DNA of 64,000 nucleotides from Paraphaeosphaeria minitans (Eukaryota; Ascomycota; Dothideomycetes; Pleosporales; Didymosphaeriaceae). The stretch is taken from positions 1,116,001 through 1,180,000 of the forward strand of contig WJXW01000005.1 of the NCBI GenBank assembly GCA_015832175.1, read 5' to 3'. The position numbers and the translations under genes were made by a program. The number at the start of each line of letters is the position of its first letter. Position 1 is the stretch's first letter. Below the pieces are notes generated by a model, which was not told the DNA's origin, made no database searches, and was given only the letters and a program-made list of their open reading frames with translations. Shown piece after piece: positions 32,775 through 44,299 of the stretch.

Positions 32775-35700
32775 TATTAATAGAATTCTTTAATCTTTTA
32801 TTAATAGTTTCCTAGGTAGTTCTTTAGTTCCTAAGTGTTTTCGCTGTGTGAGTAACTTTTCTACTTAATAAGGTACGCGTTATTATACTAATTATATTCT
32901 AGAATTTTTTTAACCTTAAATTTGTTTTCTTCCTTAGTCTGGTAGTAGAAGGTGGTTTTAACTAGTGTATTGGGGTCTACTAGTTCTAGTAGTAATACGT
33001 GGAATACTAGGTGTATCTTTGCATCTGGCAGTAGTTCCAACTTATAGTTTACTAGTAATATTTGCTTAGAAATGTAAAATAGTCTAACTTTAATATAATC
33101 TAGTTTCTTGTGTTTTTTCTTCTAAGTTTAAAGGTTCTTTGTAAGTAGATATACTTTATCCCCCTTCTTTAGCTAAAGTGCTATTTTTTGTTTTTAGTTT
33201 TAGTATAAAATTAATTACTGCTAAGCTTTCTTAAGATTCTCTTAGAGTTATTAGTGTATTTTCTTTATATTTTCTACTATATCTATAGCTTCTTTTACTT
33301 TAATTATTGTAGGAAATTATTAATTAAAGAGATATAGGTGTCTCCTATAGTTTGCATAGAATAGTGTATGTCCTAATACTACTAATACTTTGTTATTATA
33401 GGCTAACTGTGCTATAGGTAGTAATAAAACCTAGTTATTCTTCTAACTATTGCAGTAGATACGTAGGTACGTTTCTATAGTTTAGTTCGTATATTCTGTC
33501 TGTCTGTCTGTTTGTAGATAGTAAGCTGTTAATAGCTTTTGTTTTATTCTAAGTAGGGCTATAAGTGTTGTCTAATAATTTAACGTGAAGAGCTTATCTC
33601 TGTTACTAATAATTATTTTTAGGATTCTGTAATATCTAATTAGTTAGTCTAGAATAAAAAAAGCGAGTTCCTTTACTGTTATTCTTTTAAGACACAGAAT
33701 AAGCTTAATATACTTAGTTAGTTAGTAGACTATTACTAGTATACTATTGTATTTAATTCCTATTATTAGATCCTTAGAGTTTAGAATTCCTGTAATAAAA
33801 TCTATAGCGATGTCTTTCTATAGTGCTGTTAGTATTCTAATTACTTGCATCTCTCTATATTTAAGATATATACTATATTTATTTCTCTAGCATTCTATAT
33901 ATTTGTAGATATAAGTTGTTATAGCTTCCTTAATTCTTTTAAAGGTGTAATTCCTCTAGATAAGTTCTATTATTTTTGTAATGCCTAGGTGTCTGTATAT
34001 AGGGTTATCGTGGTATTATTAGATAATCTTAGTCTGTAGATGTTCTAGAACTTCTTAGTTAATTACTAAAAGTTAATTTAGTTCTGCTATTAGCTCTAGA
34101 GATCTATTTTTAGCTTTACAAAGGATTATAGAGAAGGTTTTTACCTTTTCTCTTACTAGATTACTTTGTTAGCTAAGAGTGTCTGCTCTGCTATTTTCTT
34201 TCCTAGCTACATAGATAATTTTAAACTTGTACTACTCTATAGTTTATAACTATCTTTGTTATTGTGGCGTAAGTTCTTTTATTATCGTGAACCTTAGAAA
34301 GTTCTTATAATTTATATAGATTTCTAGCGTTAAGTAACTAAGCGCATAGATTTTCTAGTACTTTAAGGCTTTAATAATAGCGTAGAGTTCTTTATTGTGT
34401 ACGTTGTATTGTGTTTTGGCGTTATTAAATTTGCATAAGTAATAGGCAATTAGGTACTATTTACTATTACATTCTTATTTAGCGTAGGCGCCTAGCGCAA
34501 GATCGCTAGCGTCTTATTTTAAAGTGTAGTAGTTTATCGCTTCTAAAATAAATAAGGATAGATTCTATAATACATACTATCTTAAGGAGTTAGAATAACA
34601 TTCCGTACTTATCTATCTATTTAAAGGGTACGTCTTTCTTTATAAGATTTATTAAAGATATTGTAACCTTTATGTAATCTTGGATGAATTGTTAATTAAA
34701 TCTATAGAATTGTAAGAATTTTTGGATATTCTTAGCTGTCTTTAGTATTAGCTAGTTCTTAATATATTCGACTTTACTTAGTGCTATCTTAATTCCTTCT
34801 GTGGTAATAATGTGTCCTAGGAATTTAAGTTATTTAACGTTAAACTTACATTTCTTAAGTTTAATACAAAGGCATACTTTGTCTAGTGCTTCTAGCACTA
34901 TCTATACATACTTAGTGTGGTCTAATTTGTTTTTAGAAAAGACGAGGATATTATCTATATACGCGATAACAAATATGTCCAGATATTTGTAGAGTATATT
35001 GTTAATAAGTGCTATAAAAGCTGCTGGTGTATTTGTAAGTCTAAATGGCATAATCTTATACTTAAATAGTCTATAGCGTGATTAAAACGCTGTTTTCTAT
35101 TCTTTACCTTTCTTAATTTATATAAGGTGGTAACCGTCTCTTAGATCTATTATTATAAATATCTTAGCTTAAGATAGTTAATCTTGTAACTCTGTAATGT
35201 TTAGTAGTGGATATTAGTTCTTTATTATTATGTTGTTAAGTTATTAGTAGTTAATATATAGTCTGTCTAATCTATCCTTTTTCTTAACAAATATAAAAGG
35301 GCTTACTACTAGTAACTTTAATAGTTATATATATCCTTTCTTAAAGTTTATCTTAATAAAATTATGTTCTTTAAGGAGTTCTTCTCCTGTCTTGCTATAT
35401 AGTAGTCTAAAGGGTAGCATCTTCCCTTCTTCTAGGTCTATTGTAAGATCCTAGAGTTAATATTCTAGTAGGTTTACTTTTCCTTCTTTTTCTGTAAATA
35501 TATGTGTCTATTTCCTATACTCTCTTAGTAAGGTAAGGGGTGTGCTATTATCCTCCTTCTTACACTTCTTAACCTAGTGGTTCCTACTAGCGTCTACTAA
35601 GGTGTATTTCTATTTTTTAACTATCTATTACGGTATTATATTATTAATAACTCCCTTATCTACTATTATTTTTAGTTAATACGTAGGCTTTACTTATAAT

Positions 35701-37957
35701 GCATAATTATAGCGTTTAAATAATATTTTCTTTATACCCTAGTTAATTTGTAGGTTGTGTATTATTAACTAAAGTAATCCTAAGACTAACTTATACTTAG
35801 ATTCTAATAAGATATCTAAGGTAAGTTCCTCTCTATGTTCTTGGACTATTATCGTGGTAGTAACCTCCTAGTATATTTAAGGTGTCTTAGGCATTAGGGA
35901 TCTATTCGCGACATAGATAATATAAGGTACTTTTTTCTTTAATATTATAAGTCCTACTTATCTTACTATCTAATAAGATATAAAGTTCCTTCCTGCTCCT
36001 AAGTCTATAAGAGCTTAAGCCTGTATTCCTTTAAACTGTACTAGTAGCTTAACTAATACTATACTTACTATAGTATTTAATTTAATAAAGGCGTTTTCTT
36101 GTCTAAGTTTAGGCCTAAAAAAGATATCTATTTGTGTAGGTTATAGTTAAGTTCTAGTGCCTAGTATGCGTTATTAAGCATCTGCTTCTATTGTTATTCT
36201 TAAGTATGTAGCTTATATAGATTATTTTCTTCTTCTTCCTATAAAGATATTCTTCTGTTTTTCCTCCCGCAGTCTTTACTGTTCCTATATACTAGTTAAA
36301 TTAGTAGTTCTGTTATTACTTTTTACGTAGGGTAGTTTATAAAGCTATCTAAATATTTAGCTATATAGTAGTATTTACAGTCTTAGTTTAGACATGTGTA
36401 CTAGTATAGTTGTATATAGTCTTTATTAATAAGTATATTATAGCATTCATTACCCTTTAGCATAAGGTAAGGAAAGTATTTTACTTATTATTTATTCTAG
36501 AGGTGTTCGTCGTAAGCTACAATAGGGCAGTCTATCTATATCTATCTATAGCGCAGTTTTCTTTTAGGTTATTTCTTATTCTCCTCTTTCTCTACCTTAT
36601 ATTATGTGCATATTGGTTCTTCGCAATGCGTCCATATATAGAATTAGTGTGTAGGATTTTAGTAGTCTAGGTAGTACTTTAGTACGTAGTCTAACTTCTT
36701 ATTTTTATAGGGTTATATTCCTTTTAGTGCCTAGTAGGGTTCTATATAGTCCTAAATATTTAGTTTATACTTAGGTGACATAGGGTTGTCTTCTTCCCGC
36801 CTACTTTATAGGTAAGGAGTAGAAGATCTTAGTATCTCTTCTATGTCTTCTGTGTTGTGGTATACGTTAGAGTCGTCTTCTAGATCTTTGTATAGTTATA
36901 AGTTAGGTAAATCTAATTACTTACTTTGCTCTAGTGTAACGCGTTAGTAACTAAATAGCGTTATAATAACTTCCTATTCTTTATTAGGTTCTTAGTCCTT
37001 AATAGTTAGTATATTTAACTTAGTTTAATAGACTTTGTTCTTTAATCTATAGTTTCTGGCTATATAGCCTAGTTTACTACATGTAAAGCATTTTCAGGTC
37101 TTAGTTATTAGTTATTAACTTCTATTAAAGACGCATTTATTAGGCTGCTTAGGGCCTATCTTTCCTCCTTTTCTTTTACCTAAGTAGTTAAACTAGACAT
37201 CTTCTATTAGTTTGTATCTCTAGTAGTTCCTTAGCTGTTACTTTTAGACAATTCTAACAGGGTTTTTATAAACCACTTTTACTAGTTATCTAAAGCTTAT
37301 CGCTTTAGAGTTTTAGTAGAGCTCCTATTACAGTAAAAACTACTCTCTATTAATCCTAATAGTTTCTTTATATAGTTTCTTAAGATTAGTAATTTATGTA
37401 CTACTACGTAAGAGTTCTTTACGTAGTTTCTATTTAAGCCCTTATTTGTACATATTCTAAAGAGATTTATTATCCTAGTTAAGTTATATAGCGTATCTAC
37501 GAAACTTAGCTATATACTTAGCTACTAATTATTTCTAAGTTATAGTCTAAATCTTTGCTTTTATAATAGAGTTCTTATTAGCGATCCTAAAGAGTTGTTT
37601 AAGGTATTTCTTAAAGTTATTATAATCCTTAATAATATTAACTATATTAGCATGCTTATTTACATAATTATTGTTATTATTGTCGTGGTCTATTCCTAGG
37701 TACTTTTTAAGGTAGAGATAGATCTATAATCCTATATCTCTTCGCATATATATTACTACGAAGATAACCTTCTTTTTGTCTTTAAGGGGTTTGTCTAAGT
37801 TAAAGAAGTAGAGGTCTAACTAAAGAATTTAGACGTTAGTTTAAGATTATTTACTAAAGTAGAGATTAGGTTTATGCGCCTTACTGCTATTCTTTATAAA
37901 AGTAATCTTAGCGGCACCTAAAGCTGTAGAAGAGGTAGGAATTTATAAAGTACTTAT
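32775..37957 (-). pseudogene. CH-c gag-pol with chromodomain (RIP-degraded)
   Basis: Minus strand: gag start codon ATA at 37957; zinc knuckle near 37052-37092 with C-F-T-C kept; protease A-L-I-D-L-G near 35980-36022; RT Y-I-D-N at 34950-34961 followed by I-L-V-F-S-K; RNase H and integrase leftward; chromodomain near 32779-32930. It is colinear with CH-b throughout. The same protease Ser-to-Leu change (TCA to TTA) appears in every CH copy here, as expected if every CpA is mutated. A 63-codon plus-strand open frame at 34801-34992 is a shadow of this gene. Confidence 0.85.
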
Positions 37958-37974
37958 GTTAAGGGTGTTTAAAA

Positions 37975-38385
37975 TGTTAAATCTAAAAGGGTAGCTAGTC
38001 CTAAAGGGTTAAGGTTAGTTCTTAGGCAGGAGTACTTACAGAAGGTGGAAGGTCTTATTAATATAATACTATCTTACAAAGTGTAATGAGTTAACAATTT
38101 AGTCTGCTAGAATCTAAACAATAGATTAATAAATAGATTAAACACAAGTATAGAGAGCCTATCCTCGCGTTCCTATATACTAAGGCTGCTCCGCTACTTA
38201 GTGCCACTAAGCAACTAAGCACTTTACGTAACCTGCTCTACTGCTTAGTGCCGCTAAGTAACTAAGTATATTATATAACCTAATCTAAGTTACTTAGCAT
38301 CTCTTTGTTACATTTATAACTCTGTCGTCGCTTTATCACACCTTCATAAGCGCCCAAGTCCCACGTTGTTATCTGGTTCGTAACA
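37975..38385 (-). repeat. CH-c 5' LTR (U3 type B)
   Basis: 411 bp, ends GGTTCGTAACA in window order. It keeps more C/G than the partner LTR (GCCCAAGTCCCACG versus GCCTAAGTTCTACG). Confidence 0.9.
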
Positions 38386-38390
38386 AATAG

Positions 38391-38485
38391 ATAAGACGTA
38401 ATTAATTAAACCTACTTCTTACCCTTTATACAATAGTATACTATTAACCCTCGAATGCTTAATTGCATATTAAGCCAAACTAATA
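38391..38485 (+). repeat. CO1-c 3' LTR, right part
   Basis: Continues the LTR after CH-c and the second AATAG (38386-38390). It ends AAACTAATA at 38485 and is followed by the element's target duplication AGAGT. Confidence 0.88.
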
Positions 38486-38490
38486 AGAGT

Positions 38491-38506
38491 AGTCTTTATC
38501 TCTAGT
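38491..38506 (-). pseudogene. GY2-b gag remnant, continuation
   Basis: 16 bp (AGTCTTTATCTCTAGT) that continue the GY2 gag reading of 28983 after CO1-c; compare GY2-a near 28328-28345. CTAGT at 38502-38506 is the presumed left target duplication of CO1-d. Confidence 0.6.
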
Positions 38507-38832
38507 TATCTATACAGTGAATTATACAAGTAGCACTAAGTAAAGTAGGGTTCTACCTGCCTATAGGGGCCCGCACAATGGCCCACTGCTTAGGGTAGCG
38601 CTAAGAGGTAGAGACTTTATAAGGTCCTTAGTGCCCCTTTGTACGATAAATAAGACGTAATTAGTTAAACCTACTTTTTACCTTTTATACAATAGTATAC
38701 TATTAACCTTTAGATACTTCATTATAAATTAAGCTAAATCTATACTAATTAGTAGTTAATTCTAATTAACTACAAACTAGCAAGGTTTAAAGACAGAGTA
38801 CCCTATAAGCTAGATACGTAGGCTCTATATTA
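38507..38832 (+). mobile_element. CO1-d: CO1 5' LTR and start of leader, interrupted by CH-d
   Basis: The LTR at 38507-38744 (238 bp) starts TATCTATACAG (from TGTCTATACAG) and ends AAATCTATA (from CTACA). The next 88 bp match the CO1-a leader from 7738. CH-d begins at 38833 after TATTA. The rest of CO1-d should lie beyond the right edge of the window. Confidence 0.85.
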
Positions 38833-39244
38833 TGTTACGAACTAGAAAGTAATATGGGAGTTAGGCGCTTATAAAGGTATAATAAAGCAACGACAGGGTT
38901 ACAGACGTAATAAAGAAACGCTACGAGGCTTAAATTAGATTACGTAATATGCTTAGCTGCTTAGGAGCCCTAAGTAGCTAAGTAAGTTACGTAATACACT
39001 TAGTTATTTAGGAGCACTAAGCAGCAGAGCAGTCTTAGTATATAGAAACGTAAGAATAAGCTTCTTATACTTATATTTAATCTATTTATTAATCTATTGT
39101 TTAGATTCTAGTAGACTAAATTATTAACTTATTATACTTAGTTAAGATGCTAATGTATTAACAAGACCTTCTACCTTCTATAAGTACTCCTACCTAAGAA
39201 CTAACCTTAACCCTTTAAGACTAGCTACCCTCTTAGATTTAACA
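38833..39244 (+). repeat. CH-d 5' LTR (U3 type B)
   Basis: 412 bp, TGTTACGAAC to GATTTAACA. TTAGTATATAG at about 39034 is the TATA-like point from which all CH LTRs agree. Confidence 0.9.
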
Positions 39245-39261
39245 TTTTAAACACCCTTAAT

Positions 39262-42200
39262 ATAAGTACTTTATAAACTCCTACCTCTTCTATAGCTTTA
39301 GGTGCCGCTAAGATTACTCCTATAAAAGATAGTAGTAAGGTGCATAAACCTAATCTCTACTTTAGTAAATAATCTTAAACTAATATCTAGATTCTCTAGT
39401 TAGACCTCTACTTCTTTAACTTAGATAAATTCCTTAAAGATAAGAAAAAAGTTATCTTTGTAGTAATATACATGTAAAGAGATATAGGATTATAGATCTA
39501 TTTCTATCTTAAAAAGTACCTAGGAATAGACCATAATAATAATAATAATAATTACGTAAATAAGCACGCTAATGCAGTTAATATTTATAAGAATTATAAT
39601 AACTTTAAGAAATACTTTAAATAACTCTTTAGGATTACTAATAAGGACTCTATTATAAAAGTAAAGATTTAGACTATAACTTAGAAATAATTAGTAGCTA
39701 AGTATATAGCTAAGTTTTATAGATACGCTATACAGCTTAACTAGAATAATAAATCTCTTTAGGATATATATAAACAAGAACTTGAATAGAAACTATATAA
39801 GGAACTCTTACGTAGTAGTGCACAAATTACTAACCTTAAAGAACTATATAAAAAAACTATTAGGATTAATAAAGAATAGTTTTCACTATAATAAGAGCTC
39901 TACTAAAACCCTAGGGCGATAAGCTTTAGACAACTAGCAAAAGTAGTTTATAAGAACCTTATTAGAATTGTCTAAAAGTAACAGCTAAGGAACTACTAGA
40001 ATATAAACTAATAGAAGATGTCTAGTTTAACTATATAGGCAAAGGAAAAAAAGGAAAAATAGGCCCTAAGCAGCCTAATAAACGCGTCTCTAATAGAAGT
40101 TAATAACTAATAACTAAGACCTATAAATGCTTTATATATAGTAAACTAGGCCACATAGCCAGAAACTATAGATTAAAGAACAAAGTCTATTAAACTAAGT
40201 TAAATATACTAACTATTAAGGACTAAGAATCTAATAAGGAATAGGAAGTTATTACAACACTATTTAGTTACTAACGCGTTATACTAGAATAAAGTAAGCG
40301 ATTAGATTTACCTAACTTATAACTATATAAAGCTCTAGAAAACAACTCTAACGTATACTATAACGTAGAAGACGTAGAAGAGATACTAAGATCTTCTACT
40401 CTTTACCTATAAAGTAGGCGGAAAGAAGATAACCCTATATTACCTAAGTATAAACTAAATATTTAGGACCATATAGAACCCTACTAGGCACTAAAAGGAA
40501 TACAATCCTATAAAAAGAAGAAGTTAGACTACGTACTAAAGTATTACCTAGACTACTAAAATCCTACATACTAATTTTGTATGTGGACGTATTACAAAGA
40601 ACTAATATGCGTATAATATAAGACAGAGAAAGAGGAGAATAAGAAATAACCTAGAAGAAAACTGCGCTATAGATAGATATAGATAGACTACCCTATTGTA
40701 GCTTACGATAAACACCTCTAGGATAAATAATAAGTAAAATACTTCTCTTACCTTACGCTAAAGGGCAAGAAATACTATAATATACTTATTAATAGAGATT
40801 ACATATAACTATACTAGTATATGTGTTTAAACTAAGACTGCAAATACTACTACATAGCTAAACGTTTAGATAGCTTTATAAGCTGCTCTATATAAGAAGT
40901 AATAATAGAACTACTAATTTAACTAGTACATAGAAATAGTAAAGACTGCAGGAGAAAAAACAGAAAAACATCCTTATAGGAAGAAGAAGAACACGATCTG
41001 TATAAGCTATATATTTAAGAATAATAACAGAAGTAGATACTTAGAAACGTATACTACGCACCTAAACTTAATTATAACTTATATAAATAGATATCTTTTT
41101 TAGGCCTAAACTTAGACAAGAAAACGCCTTTATTAAATTAAATACTATAGTAAGCACGGCATTAATTAAGCTACTAGTATAGTTTAAAGGAATATAGGCT
41201 TAAGCTTTTATAGACTTAGGAGTAGAAAAGAACTTTATATCTTACTAGACAGTAAGATAAGTAGGACTTATAATATTAAAGAAAGAAGTACTCTATATTA
41301 TCTATGTCGCAAATAGATCCCTAATACCTAAGATACCTTAGATATACTAGGAGGTTACTACCATAATAATAGTCTAAGGATATAGAGAGGAACTTACCTT
41401 AGATATCTTACTAGGATCTAAGCATAAGTTAGTCTTAGGATTACCTTAGTTAATAATACACAACCTATAGATTAACTAGGGTATAAAGAAAATATTATTT
41501 AAACGCTGTAATTATATATTATAAGCAAAGCTTATGTATTAACTAAAAATAATAGTAAATAAGGGAGTTATTAATAACATAATACTATAATAGATAGTTA
41601 AAAAACAGAAGCACACCTTAGTAGACGCTGGCAGGAACTACTAGGTTAAAAAGCGTAAGAAGGAGGACAATAGTATACCGCTTACCTTACTAAGAGAGTA
41701 CAGGAAATAGACATATATGTTTATAGAAAAAGAAGGAAAAGTAAACCTACCTAAACATTAACCCTAGGATCTTATAATAGACCTAGAAGAAGGGAAGACG
41801 CCACCCTTTAGACCACTATATAGTAAGATAGGAGAAGAACTCCTTAAGGAACGTGATTTTATTAAAATAAATCTTAAGAAAGGATATATATAACTATTAA
41901 AGTTACTAGTAGTAAGCGCTTTTATGTTTATTAAAAAAATGATAGATTAGACAGACTATATATTAACTACTAATAACTTAATAACATAATAATAAAGAAC
42001 TAATATCTACTACTAAATATTATAGAGTTACGAGATTAACTATCTTAAGCTAAGATATTTATAATAATAGATCTAAGAGATAGTTACCACCTTATACAAA
42101 TTAGAAAAGGTAAAGAATAAAAACCAGCGTTTTAATTACACTATAGACTATTTAAATATAAGGTTATGCTATTTAGGCTTACAAATACACTAGTAGCTTT

Positions 42201-43695
42201 TATAGCACTTATTAATAACGTACTCTATAAATATCTAGACATATTTGTTATCGCGTATATAGATAATATCCTTGTCTTTTCCAAAAACAAATTAGACTAC
42301 ACTAAGTATGTATAGATAGTACTAGAAGCACTAGACAAAGCATGCCTTTGTATTAAACTTAAGAAATATAAGTTTAACGTTAAATAACTTAAATTCCTAG
42401 GACACATTGTTACTATAGAAGGAATTAAGATAGCACTAAGTAAAGTTAAATGTATTAGAAACTAGCTAATACTAAAGATAGCCAAGAATATCTAAGAATT
42501 TTTAGGATTCTATAGATTTAACTAATAATTTATCTAAAATTACGTAAAGGTTACAATACCTTTAATAAATTTTATAAAGAAGGACGTACCCTTTAAATAG
42601 ATAAATAAGTATAGAATGTTATTCTAACTCCTTAAGATAGTATATGTTATAGAACCTATCCTTATTTATTTTAAAAGCGATAAACCACTACGCTTTAAAA
42701 CAGACGCTAGCGATCTTACGCTAGGCGCCTACGCTAAATAAGAATATAATAGTAAATAGCACCTAATTACCTATTACTTATGTAAATTTAGTAACGCTAA
42801 AACACAATACAATATATATAATAAAGAACTCTACACTATTATTAAAGCCTTAAAGCACTAGAGGATTTAAACACTTAGTTACTTAACGCTAGAAATCTAT
42901 ATAAATTATAAGAACCTTCTAAGGTTCACAACAACAAAAGAACTTACGCTATAACAATAAAGATAGTCGCAGACTACTAGGCAGTATAAGTTTAAAATTA
43001 TCTATATAGCTAGAAAAGAAAATAATAGAGTAGACGCTCTTAGCTAACAAAGTAATCTAGTAAGAGAAAAGGTGAAAACCTTCTCTATAATCCTTTGCAA
43101 AGCCAAAGATAGATCTCTAGAACTAATAGTAGAACTAAATTAACTTTTAGTAATTAACTAAGAAGTTTTAGAATATTTACAGACTAAGATTATCTACTAA
43201 TACCACAATAACCCTATATACAGACACCTAGGCATTACAAAAACAATAGAACTTATTTAAAGAAATTACACCTTTACAGGAATTAAGAAAGCTATAATAA
43301 CTTACATCTATAAATATATAGAATACTAGAGAAATAAACACAGCACACATCTTAAATATAGAGAGATATAAGTAATTAAAATACTAACAGTACTATAGGA
43401 AGATATTACTATAGATTTTATTACAGGAATTCTAAACTCTAAGGATCTAATAACAGGAATTAGATATAACAGTATACTAGTAATAGTCTGCTAACTAACT
43501 AAGTATATTAAGCTTATTCCATGTCTTAAAAGAATAATAGCAAAGGAACTCGCTTTTCTTATCCTAGACTAACTAATTAGACATTATAGAATCCCAAAAA
43601 TAATTATTAGTGATAGAGATAAGCTCTTTATGTTAAATTACTAGACAACACTTATAGCCCTACTTAGAATAAAACAAAAGCTATTAATAGCTTAC
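39262..43695 (+). pseudogene. CH-d gag-pol, 3'-truncated by insertion (RIP-degraded)
   Basis: The gag start at 39262 is ATA-AGT-ACT. An asparagine run lies at about 39534-39553. The zinc knuckle at 40128-40171 keeps its His (G-H-I-A) but has Tyr for two Cys. The protease reads F-I-D-L-G near 41208. RT reads Y-I-D-N at 42256-42267. RNase H lies near 42700 and integrase from 43170 up to 43695. Stops are TAG/TAA. The reading would continue right of the window after CO1-e. Confidence 0.82.
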
Positions 43696-43933
43696 TATCT
43701 ATATAGTTTATTGTATAAATATTACCAAGTAAAATAGGGGCCTGCCTACCTGTAGGGACCCGCATAAGGACCCACTACTTAGGTTAGCGCTAAGAGGTAG
43801 AGACTTTATAAGGTCCTTAGTGCCCCTTTATATAATAGACTAAACGTAATTAATTAAACCTACTTCTTACCCTTTGTATAATAGTATACTATTAACCCTT
43901 AAATACTTAATTATAGATTAAACTAAACCTACA
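43696..43933 (+). repeat. CO1-e 5' LTR
   Basis: 238 bp, TATCTATATAG (from TGTCTATACAG) to AACCTACA. No 74-bp duplication. Confidence 0.88.
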
Positions 43934-43934
43934 C

Positions 43935-44129
43935 TGTTGAAGTAAAACACTCACTTCTGTGATTCTTTCTGGATCTACTGATTCATATCATAGGATTCTT
44001 ACTAAGAGGCTTATTTCTTTTGTATATAGTCTGCCCTTTTAGCATCCTTTCCTACAATTAGCTATTTGTATTCTTTACAACTCTGCTCCTGAATATCCTA
44101 TAATAGTTTAAGCCCTTTTTACTATAATA
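43935..44129 (+). repeat. CO2-a 5' LTR
   Basis: 195 bp. It aligns along its length with 57708-57902 with mostly transition differences. Confidence 0.9.
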
Positions 44130-44149
44130 GTTATAAGCCTAGCGCTTAG
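44130..44149 (+). promoter_or_regulatory. CO2-a primer binding site, half-tRNA type
   Basis: GTTATAAGCCTAGCGCTTAG directly after the LTR. Reversing likely RIP changes gives a complement to the anticodon stem-loop side of initiator tRNA-Met (the CTCATAAC core), the primer type known for copia and Ty5 (hemiviruses). The exact host tRNA is not in the window. Confidence 0.55.
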
Positions 44150-44299
44150 AACGTAGGACGATTCTCCCTACCTACTTAGTAATGCTTAAATTATTATATA
44201 ACACTCTATTTAGAACCTCTTTATAATATAACCCCTCTATTTCTAATTACAAAAATTATTAAACTAGTAGAAGTATAGCTTATTAATCGCGCTAGCTAG

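Larger units (their letters stand above)
31801..38385 (-). mobile_element. CH-c: complete chromovirus on the minus strand, nested in the CO1-c 3' LTR
   Basis: 6585 bp with 411-bp LTRs (31801-32211 and 37975-38385) and the target duplication AATAG on both sides. Gag-pol is nearly identical to CH-b, but the U3 is type B and the antisense ORF is a different version. Confidence 0.93.
28984..38485 (+). mobile_element. CO1-c: pol-deleted CO1 element, its 3' LTR split by CH-c
   Basis: Flanked by AGAGT at 28979-28983 and 38486-38490. Without CH-c it is about 2.9 kb: a 312-bp 5' LTR, leader, gag, and 3' untranslated region joined to the 3' LTR. Near 31310-31320 the sequence passes from the CO1-a 9925 equivalent straight to the 14150 equivalent, deleting about 4.2 kb of protease, integrase, RT and RNase H. 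Such a copy would need proteins from a full element to move. Confidence 0.9.
38833..43695 (+). mobile_element. CH-d: chromovirus interrupted in integrase by CO1-e
   Basis: The 5' LTR is followed by gag-pol colinear with CH-e up to the integrase segment A-Y-Y-L, where CO1-e starts. No 3' LTR is in the window; its 3' end should lie beyond CO1-e. The LTR U3 is type B, as in CH-c. Confidence 0.88.

Noticed and set aside
34801..34992. 63-codon open frame on the plus strand
   Set aside because: Lies antisense within the RT region of CH-c; it is a shadow of pol.
43696..43933. Taking this CO1 LTR as the 3' LTR of CO1-d (38507), with CH-d as a deletion remnant
   Set aside because: The CO1 leader continues at 57908 directly after CO2-a, so this is a 5' LTR of a separate element inserted in CH-d integrase.
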